Part shown: positions 18,482 through 28,133 of the stretch, one piece after another
Numbering within the stretch: position 1 is the first letter of the stretch
Layout: each line of letters opens with the position of its first letter
Assembly (NCBI GenBank): GCA_035457725.1
Contig: DATIBC010000027.1
Location: forward strand, 13,871-77,870
Reading direction: 5' to 3'
DNA: 64,000 nt
Source: DATFES01 sp035457725
Lineage (GTDB): Bacteria > Pseudomonadota > Alphaproteobacteria > CACIAM-22H2
Notes under the pieces: model-generated
The model's input: the letters and a program-made list of their open reading frames with translations, nothing else
The model's database searches: none
What the model was told of the DNA's origin: nothing
Made by a program: the position numbers and the translations under genes

Positions 18482-19456
18482 ATGAAGCGACTCGCCGCCG
18501 CTCTCGTGTTGCTGCTCGGCGCTTGCGCGCCGGTGATCGAGGACGCGGTCGTCGGCCGCAGCGACAACTTCGTCGTCGTACGCGCACGGTCGGGCGACAC
18601 GTTGGCCGGGCTCGCCGAGCGGTATTTGGGCGACGCGGACAAGGCATGGATGATCGCCGACTTCAACGAATCGGCGCGCGTCGCACCAGGGCAGGATATC
18701 GCGATCCCGCTCAAACCCATCAATCCGACCGGCGTCGAGGCGACCGGCTATCAGACGGTGCCGATCCTAACCTATCACCGCTTCCGCGCCGGCGACCGGG
18801 TTACCAGCCAGCTCGAAGTTTCCGAGGCTGCGTTCCGTGAGCAGATGCGCTATCTGCGCCAGCACGACTACCGCGTCATCCATCTATCGGAATTGCGCGA
18901 ATTCATCGCCGGTAACCAGCAGCTGCCCAAGCGCGCCGTTGTCGTATCGATCGACGACGGCTACCGCAGCGTTTACGAAGTCGCCTGGCCGATCATCCGC
19001 CAATACCGTATCCCGACGACGTTGTTCGTTTACAGCGATTTTCTCAATACCGGCGGCGGCCTCACCTGGGCGCAGCTTCAGGAAATGGCGACGAGCGGCC
19101 TAGTCGATGTACAGCCGCACTCCAAGTCGCACGGCAATCTGCGCGAGCGGGGCAACCTCAACGACGACGCATACCGGCGCATGCTCAAGGAGGAGGTGAC
19201 GCAGCCGGCCGAACTCATTCGCCGCCAACTCGGCATCGACGTCCACAGCTTCGGTTACCCTTACGGCGCGGCGAACGAGCAAGTGATCGACGAACTGCGT
19301 CGCAGCGGTTACGGATTGGCATTCACCGTGCGCCGCGGCGGCAATCCCGCCTACGGCCCCGCATACGTGCTGCGGCGCTCGCAGATCTATGGTTCCGACG
19401 ATATCGACACCTTTGCGCGCCGACTCGAAGTATTTCGCGAGGTGAGCCTGCGGTGA
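18482..19456 (+). CDS. LysM-polysaccharide deacetylase lipoprotein
   Basis: 324 residues. Signal peptide with lipobox LLLGAC, then LysM (about 35-80, SGDTLAGLAERYLGD) and a NodB-type polysaccharide deacetylase domain (about 95-300): TYHRF, VVSIDDGYRSV with the metal Asp, HSKSHGNL with the two His ligands, and SFGYPYG. It probably de-N-acetylates peptidoglycan or an exported glycan at the outer-membrane/periplasm face. The start is one base after the kinase stop, so translation is coupled to the kinase gene. Placement suggests wall or capsule remodelling controlled by the kinase circuit. Confidence 0.88.
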   Translation: MKRLAAALVLLLGACAPVIEDAVVGRSDNFVVVRARSGDTLAGLAERYLGDADKAWMIADFNESARVAPGQDIAIPLKPINPTGVEATGYQTVPILTYHRFRAGDRVTSQLEVSEAAFREQMRYLRQHDYRVIHLSELREFIAGNQQLPKRAVVVSIDDGYRSVYEVAWPIIRQYRIPTTLFVYSDFLNTGGGLTWAQLQEMATSGLVDVQPHSKSHGNLRERGNLNDDAYRRMLKEEVTQPAELIRRQLGIDVHSFGYPYGAANEQVIDELRRSGYGLAFTVRRGGNPAYGPAYVLRRSQIYGSDDIDTFARRLEVFREVSLR

Positions 19457-20625
19457 AGGCGCGCATCCTATCCCGGGCGGCCTCATGCGGCGTCGTGCTG
19501 GCGCTTCTTTCGGCGTGCGTCGACATTCAGCCTTCGGTCGTCACGACGCCCGCTTCGCGCGCATCGATCGAGGCGCGCGAAGCGAAGGCGGCCCGACTCG
19601 CCCGTGAGGGGAATCTCGTGCGCGCGCGCGCCGAATGGCAAGTCGTGCGGACGATCGATCCGGGCAACGACTCGGCCGCGCGTTCGATCGCGCAGCTCGA
19701 CAGCGAGATCGCCCGGCGTGCGGCCGAGCGCCGGGCGGCCGGCGATGCGGCGTTTGCCGCCGGCCGGACACGCGACGCCGAGCGCGAGTATCTCCGCGTT
19801 CTGGCGCTGATTCCAGGTGATCGCGAGGCGTTCCGGCGGCTGCAGGAAATCGAAACGCGGAGCGCCATCGCCGCGTTGAACACACCCATCCCACGGCCGG
19901 AAGACGTCGACCCGGTGCCGCTACGGCCGCGCGCCACGCCACGCCCGGAGCCCGCCGCAAAAGGGGTCGCGAAGCAAAGGCCGGCGCCGGCGGTCGAGGC
20001 GCCTGTGACGACGACTCGGACCGAGTCCACGCCTGTAGTGCCACCGGCGCCGGGCGCTCCCCTTGTTGCGCCGGCCCCGACTGAGCAGCGCGACGCTGCC
20101 TCGGCGCAAACGGTCGTCCCTGCCGTCGACCCGCCACCCGCCGTTGCCGTGGCGCCGCTCATCGAGCCGCCAACGCGACCGCCCTCGCTCGATCGCGCCA
20201 CCGCTCTCATGGAGCAGGGCGATTACGACGGCGCTATTCGCGAGCTTGAGAAAATTCCAGCCGATTCGCCTTTCGCCGCCGAAGCGCGCCGGAAACTGGC
20301 GCACGCACACACGTCACGCGCTGAGGGCTATGCCAAGTATGGCCGTTTCCCCTCGGCGCTTGCCCATCTCGAGGCGGCGGAACGATACGACGGCGGCAAC
20401 GCGGCGCGCCGGGCCGAGATTCGCCGTCTGCGTGAAACGCTGGCGGAGACGAATTACGAGCAGGGGATCCGAGCGATGTCATCGGATCTGCCGCTCTCCG
20501 CGGCCTATTTCCGCAAGGCGGTCGACTACAATCCGCAGCACACGCGCGCGCGCATCCAGCTCCAGACGGTGGAGCGGATGATGAAGAACCTGAAAAAGAT
20601 CGATACCGACGAGACCGGCAGCTGA
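19453..20625 (+). CDS. TPR repeat lipoprotein with Pro/Ala-rich linker
   Basis: 390 residues, GTG start overlapping the deacetylase stop by 4 nt. Lipobox LLSAC near residue 22. Helical repeat parts at about 30-140 and 250-385 (AEGYAKYGRFPSALAHLEAAERYDG) are joined by a long linker rich in Pro, Ala and Val (about 145-245). Probably a periplasmic scaffold for the envelope complex of this operon. No enzymatic motif. Last gene of the plus-strand operon; converges with the LysM-TPR lipoprotein 10 bp away. Confidence 0.75.
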   Translation: MKARILSRAASCGVVLALLSACVDIQPSVVTTPASRASIEAREAKAARLAREGNLVRARAEWQVVRTIDPGNDSAARSIAQLDSEIARRAAERRAAGDAAFAAGRTRDAEREYLRVLALIPGDREAFRRLQEIETRSAIAALNTPIPRPEDVDPVPLRPRATPRPEPAAKGVAKQRPAPAVEAPVTTTRTESTPVVPPAPGAPLVAPAPTEQRDAASAQTVVPAVDPPPAVAVAPLIEPPTRPPSLDRATALMEQGDYDGAIRELEKIPADSPFAAEARRKLAHAHTSRAEGYAKYGRFPSALAHLEAAERYDGGNAARRAEIRRLRETLAETNYEQGIRAMSSDLPLSAAYFRKAVDYNPQHTRARIQLQTVERMMKNLKKIDTDETGS

Positions 20626-20635
20626 CCGGCGTGGA

Positions 20636-22048
20636 TCAAGACTTGCTCTTGCCGACCGCGTCGATGCGCTGCTTGAGTTCGATCGCCCGCTGCTTATAGA
20701 GCCGCGCGTTTTCGTAGTTGGGATCGATCGCCAGCGCCTTGTCCCAAATGCCAATCGCCTCGTCGAGATTCTGCCGGCGAAATTGCACCAGCGCTTCGCG
20801 GTGGTAAAACTCGGCGGCCTCGGTTCGCACCCGATCGAGCTCTTGCTTGGCCTCTGGGTAATCGGGCCGCAGGTTCACTGCCTTGAGCAGCGAATCGTAT
20901 GCTTGCACCGGCTTGTTCTGCTTCGACAGCGCCACCCCGCGATCATAATTCTGCCGCGCCGCGATTAAAGTTTCGAGCTGGCGCGAACGCTGCGAGATTT
21001 GCGGGTTGTTGGCGTCCCATGTCGCCGCCTTGCGCAACACCGCCTGCGAAGCGCCGTACTCGCCCCGCTCGCGCAACGCATCCGATTGATCGATCGACAG
21101 ATCGACCAACAGTCGCCGGTTCTCCGGATCGCTCGCGGCGGGCTCCAGACGCTGAATCGCCTCGCTGTAGCGGCCAGTCGCTGCGAGCCGCGTGGCGTCG
21201 GCGCGGAGCTCTTCGTTGACGTTGCGCGCCGGAGGGGCGGCGGCGACGGCAGTGGCGACCGGCGCCGCGGCCGACTCGGTCGCGCTCGCTCGAGCGATTT
21301 CGGCCGGAGTCGGCGAAACCGACGCCGGTGTGCTCGCCGGGGCCGCTTCCGGGGCCGGCGCATCGGCGGGTGGCCTAGACGGCGCAGCTGCCTCGGCGGC
21401 AGCCGCCGCGATGACCCCGGTTTCCTGGCCCGGCGATGCCTGGCTGTTCGACGGTTCCGCTGCCGGCGTCGCGGCCGGTGGCGACGAAGCGGCACGCGAC
21501 GGCGTCGATGCGGCAGTTGGAGTCGACCGTGACGGCGCGGCTGCCGCGGCGGTGGCGCTTGTCGGCGCGCGCGGCCCGCCGGGGACCTTGATCGACTGGC
21601 CGACATGCACCCGGCTCGGGTTCTCGATCCCGTTGTAACGGGCGAGAATATAGAACTTGAGCGGATCGCCGAGATAACGTTCGGCGACGATCGACAGCGT
21701 GTCGCCGGACCGCAAGGTGTAGTCGAAATTCTTGTCGCCAAGCGCCGTCTTGGGGTCGGCGTCGAGCTGCTCGAGTAGTCCTTGCGCCACCGTTCGCTCG
21801 GCTGCGGTCGCCGTCGGCGTAAGCGCCTGAAGCTCGGCCCGCGCGTGCGGACGCTCCCCGCGTTCAAGCGCGGTAATCGCCTTGCGCAACCGCTGCCGGT
21901 TGGTCAACCCGGGCTCGGCCGCGGCGACCGGTTCGACCGGTGCCTGAACAACTGGTTCGGGCGCCGCCTGTTCCTGCGGCTTCTGTGCGCAGGCTACGAC
22001 GACAATCGCCGCCAGGATCGCGGCGGTCAGCTCGATCGAGCGCTTCAT
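20636..22048 (-). CDS. LysM-TPR lipoprotein
   Basis: 470 residues. Lipoprotein signal ending VVVAC, LysM (about 105-160, SGDTLSIVAERYLGDPLKF ... GQSIKVPGG), an Ala/Pro/Ser-rich low-complexity linker (about 165-280), then TPR-like repeats to the C-terminus (AVNLRPDYPEAKQEL, ALAIDPNYENARLY). Predicted peptidoglycan-binding periplasmic scaffold. Start placed at 22048, where GGAG is 10 nt upstream; a TTG 21 nt further up is also in frame. Its LysM is closely similar to that of the deacetylase on the opposite strand. Confidence 0.8.
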   Translation of the reverse strand: MKRSIELTAAILAAIVVVACAQKPQEQAAPEPVVQAPVEPVAAAEPGLTNRQRLRKAITALERGERPHARAELQALTPTATAAERTVAQGLLEQLDADPKTALGDKNFDYTLRSGDTLSIVAERYLGDPLKFYILARYNGIENPSRVHVGQSIKVPGGPRAPTSATAAAAAPSRSTPTAASTPSRAASSPPAATPAAEPSNSQASPGQETGVIAAAAAEAAAPSRPPADAPAPEAAPASTPASVSPTPAEIARASATESAAAPVATAVAAAPPARNVNEELRADATRLAATGRYSEAIQRLEPAASDPENRRLLVDLSIDQSDALRERGEYGASQAVLRKAATWDANNPQISQRSRQLETLIAARQNYDRGVALSKQNKPVQAYDSLLKAVNLRPDYPEAKQELDRVRTEAAEFYHREALVQFRRQNLDEAIGIWDKALAIDPNYENARLYKQRAIELKQRIDAVGKSKS

Positions 22049-22606
22049 GTCCAAATCTCCAACCCGCAAGGAGGATCACCCTCCGTCGGAGGTTCGCGCG
22101 CGTTTCGGTAGAAGCAAAAACATACCTCGCCCAAACCGAAGAGTCATCCATACAGATTTATTAAACAACCCAATAAATTAAGTTAGATACTTTGGTGTTA
22201 GGAATTTACCTTATTTATCGTTGATTCGTCGCGACCTTCGCCGATGCGATTGGCATGCCCTGGTTTGCGAGGAACCCGCCGATTTTGCGATCAGACGGGC
22301 GGCTCCGATGGCAAAACCACGCGTCCGTCGCCGCCGCAACGCCTTGGGCTTGGAAGACATCACGGCCGTGCGGCAACCTGCCGCCGACGAGCTCCAGCCG
22401 GCGCCGCCATGCCGACGAAACGTGGCGGCAAATGCGGGCTCGACTATCCCGAGTCGGCAGACTGTGACATCGCTGCGACCTACGCCCAAGCGATGCCACA
22501 GCAATCTTCCCCGGCCATCACCCGGCGCGCACTACATGTAATGGCATCGATCGCGGATGCTTCGGGCGCCGCGACATCGGTTCCCCCACAAAGGACGGAG
22601 GTTTTG
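22049..22606. other. Intergenic region, no supported gene
   Basis: 558 bp. 22140-22220 is AT-rich and is the likely promoter area for the minus-strand LysM-TPR gene. 22220-22590 is GC-rich with short frames on both strands, for example an ATG frame at 22308 of 77 residues, but none has a ribosome site or a recognisable motif. Confidence 0.5.
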
Positions 22607-23341
22607 ATGGCTGTGCGGCCCACTCGAACGTTGTCGCGCCTTTTGGCGGCGGGCGTGGCGTTGAGCGTCTTGTCGGCGATACCACCGGCAGTCGCCGATG
22701 CCGCCAATCCCGCGGCGACGTCGGATCGCAAGAGCGCCACGGAGCAACAGAAACTCGTCGACAGCGCGCGCATGACGATCGAGGCGTTGCGAACCGACAC
22801 GGACTTTCCGAGCTTCGACGAGCGCCTCAAGGCGGCGCGCGGCGTCATCATCGTGCCGAATCTCGTCAAGGCCGGCTACATCGTCGGCGGTGAGGGCGGC
22901 CGCGCGATCGTCGCGCAGCGTAGCAGTAAGGACGGGACTTGGAGCTACCCCGCTTTCTATACGCTGGGCTCGGCAAGTCTCGGATTGCAGATCGGCGCGC
23001 AAGTCTCAGAAACCGTATTTCTCGTTATGAGCGAACGGGCGATGGAGCGTCTGCGTCAGGACCAGTTCAAATTGGGCGCCGATGCCAGCATCGCCGTGGC
23101 CACCGTCGGGGCCGGTGTCGAAGCCGGGACGACCTCGAATATGTCGGCCGACATCATCGCGTATTCGCGCAGCAAAGGCCTGTTTGGCGGTCTGTCGCTC
23201 GAGGGTTCAGTGGTCGACTTCAGCGAAGAATGGACCCAGACCTACTATGGCCAGCGGCTGAACGCGGTCGACATCCTGGTCTATGGCAAGGCCCGTAATA
23301 CCGGCGCGGAGAAACTACGCCTTGCCCTCGCCGGCGAGTGA
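22607..23341 (+). CDS. SYLF/Ysc84 lipid-binding domain protein, exported
   Basis: 244 residues with an N-terminal signal peptide (about 1-32, ends AVADAA) and a SYLF (Ysc84 actin/lipid-binding) domain covering most of the rest: ARGVIIVPNLVKAGYIVGGE, LGLQIGAQVSETVFLVMSE, AGTTSNMSADIIAYSRSKGLFGG, GLSLEGSVVDF. Bacterial members are periplasmic or outer-membrane-associated and stress linked; the molecular role is not settled. Start chosen at 22607 because GGAGG precedes it and the signal peptide begins there; the frame is open upstream to 22244. First of three small envelope genes. Confidence 0.88.
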   Translation: MAVRPTRTLSRLLAAGVALSVLSAIPPAVADAANPAATSDRKSATEQQKLVDSARMTIEALRTDTDFPSFDERLKAARGVIIVPNLVKAGYIVGGEGGRAIVAQRSSKDGTWSYPAFYTLGSASLGLQIGAQVSETVFLVMSERAMERLRQDQFKLGADASIAVATVGAGVEAGTTSNMSADIIAYSRSKGLFGGLSLEGSVVDFSEEWTQTYYGQRLNAVDILVYGKARNTGAEKLRLALAGE

Positions 23342-23384
23342 TCGCAACGACCGGGTTCCGGCACACCGATAACGGAGGCGCGTC

Positions 23385-23561
23385 ATGCTGTATTGGGCTG
23401 CGGTCTTTTTCATCATCGCCATCGTCGCCGGATTTCTCGGATTCGGCGGCATCGCCGTCGCCTCGAGCCAGATCGCACAGCTCCTATTCTTCATCTTCCT
23501 GGTGCTGTTCCTGGCGACGTGGCTGGCCGCGATCTTCCGCCGGCGCGGTCCACCGGACTGA
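23385..23561 (+). CDS. DUF1328 small membrane protein
   Basis: 58 residues: [20 protein letters not shown], then a Gly/Ala turn ([12 protein letters not shown]) and a second hydrophobic segment ending in RRRGPPD. This is the DUF1328 (YtjA-like) pattern of two membrane helices. GGAGG lies 8 nt before the ATG. It sits 43 bp after the SYLF gene. Family members are induced in stress and stationary phase; function unknown. Confidence 0.85.
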   Translation: MLYWAAVFFIIAIVAGFLGFGGIAVASSQIAQLLFFIFLVLFLATWLAAIFRRRGPPD

Positions 23562-23603
23562 GCCGAAAGCGGATAACACCGAAAAACAAATATGGAGTTT
23601 GCT

Positions 23604-23777
23604 ATGATGATCGAGCGCAGACTGCGGCTACGCGCCGCCCTGACGCCCTTTGTGGCGCTGCTGTTGGCTGGGATGCTCGTCGCGTGCGAGGAGGAAGGTC
23701 CTGCCGAGAAGCTCGGCAAGAAAATCGACCAGACCGCGGAAGACGCGGCCAAAGCCATCGAGGACACGACCAAATAG
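23604..23777 (+). CDS. Small lipoprotein
   Basis: 57 residues. Signal peptide with lipobox LVAC, then a short acidic/lysine helix with CEEEGPAEKLGKKIDQTAED. Related small lipoproteins are common beside stress genes and are likely anchored in the inner or outer membrane; no function known. GGAG lies 6 nt before the ATG at 23604; an earlier ATG at 23592 overlaps that site, so the later start is preferred. Third member of the SYLF-DUF1328 group. Confidence 0.75.
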   Translation: MMIERRLRLRAALTPFVALLLAGMLVACEEEGPAEKLGKKIDQTAEDAAKAIEDTTK

Positions 23778-23834
23778 GGGAGCGCACTGCGCCAGTCGCA
23801 ATGCGCTCGCCAACGCCGTTCAGGCGAACTCCGT

Positions 23835-24743
23835 TCAGGCGCAGCGGCGAAGCGCCGGCTCAAGGCTGGAAAGGTGCTGGTCGATCAGAGCCGCCACTTC
23901 GGCCCCGTGGCTCAGCGGCGCCATGTGGCCCGCCGCCTCAATCGTCGCCATCGCGGCTTGCGGTAGGATTCCGGCGAGTAGGCCGGCGATTGAACGGGTC
24001 GGCCCAGGGCTGCACGTCCCGGCGACGATGAGGCTGGCGAAAGGAAATCGCCGATACTCCGACGGCATGCGGTCTTCGCCAATCGCCGCGCGGAAGTCGG
24101 ATGCGACCTTGGTCGCAGCGGCGGCGAGTGCGCCGCGACGCTCTGGGCGCATCGCCTCCCAGGTCCCTTTGCCCGACCAGTAGTCGATGAAGACTCGCAT
24201 GGCGTCGTCCGGTCGGTTCGCCACAACCAACCGCCCGACCTCGCGAGCCAAGCCGTACACCTCGAGGAAGTCTCCGTCGCGGGCCGGCGACATACGCAAC
24301 AAATGGAACGCGACCGGCTCGATGAGCGTCAAGCTGCGGACCCGCTCGGGACGGTCAGCGGCGGCCCGCAAGGCGACCGCTCCACCATAGGAATGGCCGA
24401 TGATATGCGCCGATTGGCCCAGTCGATCGAGCACCGCATGAACAAGCCGCGCCTCGTCGGCAAGCAGCATCGGCCGGCGATGGCGCCATTGCGGGGTCTC
24501 GCCGTAGCCGTACAGGTCGATCAGGATCGGCCGATAGCGCACGTCGAGCGTGTCGGCGATCTTGCGCCACTGGTTTCCGGAGCTCGCCGAAGCATGGAGA
24601 AAAACCACCGGCTCGCCACGCTCGCCATCGAGAAACGCGACACTGGTCTGGTTGGCCGGCACCGCGCATGTACGCCGCGTCAGCGTCGAGGCGCTCGCAA
24701 CGCCCCTAGCCGAGTCGTCGAAATCGAGTGCGACAGGGCTCAT
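23835..24743 (-). CDS. Alpha/beta hydrolase
   Basis: 302 residues. Oxyanion region FLHASASSGNQW, nucleophile elbow GHSYGG (about residue 118), Asp candidates in the cap region and catalytic His in AAGHMAPLSHG near residue 272. Soluble, no signal peptide. Esterase, lactonase or haloalkane-type chemistry is possible; substrate unknown. Its ATG overlaps the stop of the 89-residue gene upstream by 4 nt (ATGA), implying translational coupling. Confidence 0.82.
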   Translation of the reverse strand: MSPVALDFDDSARGVASASTLTRRTCAVPANQTSVAFLDGERGEPVVFLHASASSGNQWRKIADTLDVRYRPILIDLYGYGETPQWRHRRPMLLADEARLVHAVLDRLGQSAHIIGHSYGGAVALRAAADRPERVRSLTLIEPVAFHLLRMSPARDGDFLEVYGLAREVGRLVVANRPDDAMRVFIDYWSGKGTWEAMRPERRGALAAAATKVASDFRAAIGEDRMPSEYRRFPFASLIVAGTCSPGPTRSIAGLLAGILPQAAMATIEAAGHMAPLSHGAEVAALIDQHLSSLEPALRRCA

Positions 24744-25009
24744 GACCGTATATCCGGGTGAAAAACAGACGGTTGAATGACAACCAGTAAACGGCCGCCA
24801 TCGCCATCGACCGGCGTGAACTCGATCTCGGCCGGGTCTTCGGCGAGCCGCCTGCGGAGCAATCGGGCGTCACGCCGCCGGGTGCGCCAAGCGAGAAAAC
24901 CGGCGACAACATCGTCGGCGGCACGGCGAAGCAAGCGCCACGTTTCATCGCCGGCCGGGGTCGGGCGGTCGATTGCGATCAAGCGATAATCCGAGGCGAG
25001 GGTGGTCAT
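24740..25009 (-). CDS. Small hypothetical protein coupled to hydrolase
   Basis: 89 residues: MTTLASDYRLIAIDRPTPAG, then an Arg-rich helix (FLAWRTRRRDARLLRRRL) and a short beta-rich tail. No recognised family; the Arg-rich helix vaguely recalls DUF1127 but lacks its signature. Support comes from the exact ATGA overlap with the hydrolase start and its position as first gene downstream of an AT-rich promoter area. A second in-frame ATG at 25024 is possible. Confidence 0.55.
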   Translation of the reverse strand: MTTLASDYRLIAIDRPTPAGDETWRLLRRAADDVVAGFLAWRTRRRDARLLRRRLAEDPAEIEFTPVDGDGGRLLVVIQPSVFHPDIRS

Positions 25010-25129
25010 GGTCGTTCCAATCATGAACGGGACGAAACAGCGTCCTGGAGTGTGGCGATCGGGCGTTTCGCCTCGACGTCGCCAAGCGCCTAGAACTGTT
25101 TCAATTATTTCTAATTGTGGGGGCGTTTT

Positions 25130-25170
25130 CTTAATTCTTAGATAAATTAAGGATATTGGGCTTTTATAAT
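25130..25170. promoter_or_regulatory. Inverted repeat and TATAAT box upstream of the hybrid kinase
   Basis: Perfect 7-bp inverted repeat CTTAATT (25130-25136) / AATTAAG (25145-25151) with an 8-nt spacer, followed at 25165-25170 by a perfect TATAAT. No good -35 hexamer is at 16-18 nt, so an activator-dependent promoter with the repeat as operator is a fair guess. It could serve both the plus-strand kinase and the minus-strand small-protein/hydrolase pair. Confidence 0.4.
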
Positions 25171-25217
25171 CCGGTTTTCTGGCGGTAATTATCGGCCAAG
25201 ACTTTCGAGGGACCTCC

Positions 25218-28106
25218 ATGGCGGGCAAAAAACATCGCCCAGCGCGTCCCACGGCGCCGAAGCTATCGCCGCGCCGCCGCGTCTCGAAACGTGCCCGGCG
25301 CAATACGGCCGCGACGCAGATTGGGCCGCTGATCGACGATATCCCGGGCGGGATCTGCCTGGTTGACGAGGCGCTCCGGGTGCGCGTCGCGAACCGAGCC
25401 TTTCGCACCCTGCTGTCGCTTCCGCAGAGGATGATCGAGCCCGGATCGCCGGTGATCGATCTGATCCGTCATAACGCCGAGGTCGGCGCTTACGGCGACA
25501 TGGACCCGGAGGCAGCGATCGCAGCGAGGCTCCAGGCCCTGCGCCGCCGGCGAATCTATACCTGTCCGCTTGCCATGCCTGATGGGCGCAAGGTCGAGCT
25601 CAAGGGCGCACCGCTCGGCAGCGGCGGCTACGCGATAATCGCCACCGACGTCACCGAGCAACGCCGCGCCGAGGAACTGGCGACGCTGGCGCATCGCCGC
25701 CTCCTCGATGCGATCGAAAGCTTCGCCGAAGGATTTGCGCTGTTCGACGCCGCCGATCGCCTGGTCCTGTGCAATGCACGCTATCGCGAAATGTATGCGG
25801 CCATCGCCCACGAGCTCAAGGCAGGAACAACGTTCGAGCGTCTCGTACGCGTAATGGCCAGCTCGCCCGAGTCGACGGTGCCGCCCGAACGCCTCGAGGA
25901 GCATGTCGCGAGCCGGCTGGCCTACCACCGTAACCCGCAAGGGGTGCTGGACGTCAAACGACAAAACGGGCGCTGGATCCGCATGATCGACCGTCGCACC
26001 ATCGACGGATGGACGGTGTGCATCCGTGTCGACCTAACCGACATCAAGCGCCGCGAGGCGATCTTGTCGGTGGTCAACGACACGGCGGCGCGCCTTTTGT
26101 CGGGAGCGGGATGGCGGGCGCAAGTGAAGGAGATGCTCGCCCGCCTCGGGCCGGCGGCCGGCGTCAGTCGGGTTACGTTCAGCCGCAATACGAGCGGCGC
26201 CGACGGCGTATTTCATCAAGAAGACATTTATGAATGGGATGCGCCAGGCGTGCACCGCGTGATCGATGACAAGCGCAATCACGATCCACGGCTCAAGGAT
26301 GATCCATTTCAGGATTGGCGCGCGCGTCGCTCGCGCGGCGAGGTCGTTTATGGCCTGACCCGCGATCTCACCCCGGCGCAACAGGAGTGGTACAAGATTC
26401 AGGGCGTCATGTCGGCCATCCGCGTGCCGATCATGGTCAACGGCGAATGGTGGGGGACGATCGGTTTCGATCACTGCGTCGACGAGCACGTGTGGCAGCC
26501 CCTCGAGATCGATGCGCTTCGCGCCGCCGCCGGGCTGGTCGGGCTGGCGATCAATCGCGATCGGGTCGAGGCCGAGCGGCACCAGATCGAACGAGCCTTG
26601 CGCGAAAGCGAACAGCGGTTCCGCGGCGTCGCCGAGGCGCACCCGGTGCCGGTGGTGATCGTGCGCTTGTCCGACGGCGTAGTCGTCTACGCAAGCCAGG
26701 CGTCGCGTTCGCTTTTCGGCTTCCCCGATTATGTCGGATCGCGCGCCGCCGATTACTACGCCAACCCCGAGGAACGTCGCCGCCTCATCGAGGTGATCGA
26801 GCGCGACGGCGGCGCCGAGGGCGTCGAAGTGATGATGCGCAAGGCGGACGGCACGGTGTTCCCGGTGGCGATCACCTCACGGCGAATCATGTGGGAGGGC
26901 GAACCGGCCATCGTTACCGGGCTTTTCGACCTTACCGAGGCCAAGCGCGCCGAGCTCGAGATCGCCCGCCAACGCGAGGCGCTCGCCCACACCGAGAAGC
27001 TCACCGCATTGGGGGCGCTTCTTGCCGGCGTCGCCCATGAATTGAACAATCCGCTGTCGGTGGTCGTCGGCCAAGCGACGATGCTCAAGGACTTGGCGGG
27101 CGACGCCAAGATCGCGGCGCGCGCCGAGAAGATCCGCAGCGCGGCCGACCGCTGCGCACGCATCGTCAAGACCTTCCTCGCCATGGCGCGTCGGCGGCCC
27201 CCGGAGGTGACGGCGGTCGACGTCAATGCCATCGCCGAGGCGGCCCTCGACCTTCTGGCCTATAACCTGCGTACAACCGATGTCAAAGTCGTCGTGGACC
27301 TGGCGCCCGACCTGCCGCGCTTGATGGCCGACGCGGACCAGATCAATCAGGTACTGACCAATCTGATCATTAACGCCCAACAGGCATTGATGGAACGTAA
27401 TCCGCCGCGACGGCTTGCCATAACCACGCGTTTCGACGCGGCGCGAAACGTCATCCGGCTTTCCGTGGCCGACAATGGGCCGGGGATCCGCGATGAACTT
27501 CGCGAACGGATCTTCGAGCCGTTCTTCACCACCAAACCGACCGGGATCGGCACCGGCCTCGGACTGTCGATGTGTCAAGGAGTGGTCGAATCGCATGGCG
27601 GAAAGATCGTCGTCGAGGATACGCCGGGCGGCGGGGCAACGTTCTCGATCACGATTCCCGTGCGCGGCCAGGTCGCCGCGGCGGTCCGCGCCAGCGTGCA
27701 ATCCGACGTCGAGCGCGCCGATCGCGGCGACATCCTTGTCGTCGACGACGAGCCGGAAATGGCACAGACCTTGGCCGAAATACTCGCCAACGCCGGCCAT
27801 CGCGTCGACGTCGCCTTCGACGGCGCCGAAGCGCTCGAACAGTTGACCCGCCGCGATTACGATCTTGTGTTGAGCGATCTCAGGATGCCGGTCCTCGACG
27901 GCCCCGGGCTCTACCAGGCGCTCACCGAGCGCCGACCGGCGATGATCGAGCGCATCGTATTCATGACCGGCGACTCGCTGGCACCACATGTCACTGCATT
28001 TCTCGCCGCCACCCGCGTCGCGTGCATCGAAAAGCCGCTCAATCCACGGGCCGTCCTAGACATCGTCGCGCGGCGTTTAGCGGACCGGCGGGCGCTGAGC
28101 GGATGA
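25218..28106 (+). CDS. Hybrid sensor histidine kinase (PAS-PAS-GAF-PAS-HisKA-HATPase-REC)
   Basis: 962 residues, no membrane segment. A basic N-terminus (about 1-35) is followed by PAS-like regions (about 38-150 and 160-275), GAF (about 285-455, [15 protein letters not shown]), PAS (about 470-590), a HisKA domain with phospho-His in [11 protein letters not shown] (about 608), HATPase N box [11 protein letters not shown] boxes DNGPGI and GTGLGLSM, and a C-terminal receiver with phospho-Asp in VLSDLRMP (about 886). A cytosolic sensor whose receiver suggests a phosphorelay or self-regulation. GAGGGA precedes the ATG. It converges with an OmpR-type regulator 27 bp away, a possible partner. Confidence 0.9.
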   Translation: MAGKKHRPARPTAPKLSPRRRVSKRARRNTAATQIGPLIDDIPGGICLVDEALRVRVANRAFRTLLSLPQRMIEPGSPVIDLIRHNAEVGAYGDMDPEAAIAARLQALRRRRIYTCPLAMPDGRKVELKGAPLGSGGYAIIATDVTEQRRAEELATLAHRRLLDAIESFAEGFALFDAADRLVLCNARYREMYAAIAHELKAGTTFERLVRVMASSPESTVPPERLEEHVASRLAYHRNPQGVLDVKRQNGRWIRMIDRRTIDGWTVCIRVDLTDIKRREAILSVVNDTAARLLSGAGWRAQVKEMLARLGPAAGVSRVTFSRNTSGADGVFHQEDIYEWDAPGVHRVIDDKRNHDPRLKDDPFQDWRARRSRGEVVYGLTRDLTPAQQEWYKIQGVMSAIRVPIMVNGEWWGTIGFDHCVDEHVWQPLEIDALRAAAGLVGLAINRDRVEAERHQIERALRESEQRFRGVAEAHPVPVVIVRLSDGVVVYASQASRSLFGFPDYVGSRAADYYANPEERRRLIEVIERDGGAEGVEVMMRKADGTVFPVAITSRRIMWEGEPAIVTGLFDLTEAKRAELEIARQREALAHTEKLTALGALLAGVAHELNNPLSVVVGQATMLKDLAGDAKIAARAEKIRSAADRCARIVKTFLAMARRRPPEVTAVDVNAIAEAALDLLAYNLRTTDVKVVVDLAPDLPRLMADADQINQVLTNLIINAQQALMERNPPRRLAITTRFDAARNVIRLSVADNGPGIRDELRERIFEPFFTTKPTGIGTGLGLSMCQGVVESHGGKIVVEDTPGGGATFSITIPVRGQVAAAVRASVQSDVERADRGDILVVDDEPEMAQTLAEILANAGHRVDVAFDGAEALEQLTRRDYDLVLSDLRMPVLDGPGLYQALTERRPAMIERIVFMTGDSLAPHVTAFLAATRVACIEKPLNPRAVLDIVARRLADRRALSG

Positions 28107-28133
28107 GGCCAAGCGCCGACGTGTCCGGCCGGG

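Noticed and set aside
15111..20625. Type VI secretion regulatory locus (PpkA/PppA/Fha)
   Set aside because: Kinase, phosphatase and FHA partners match the idea, but no tss/tag structural gene is present and the other genes are wall-related.
22221..22541. Possible small gene ahead of the SYLF gene
   Set aside because: TTG start, no ribosome site, basic low-complexity translation and an equally long antisense frame.
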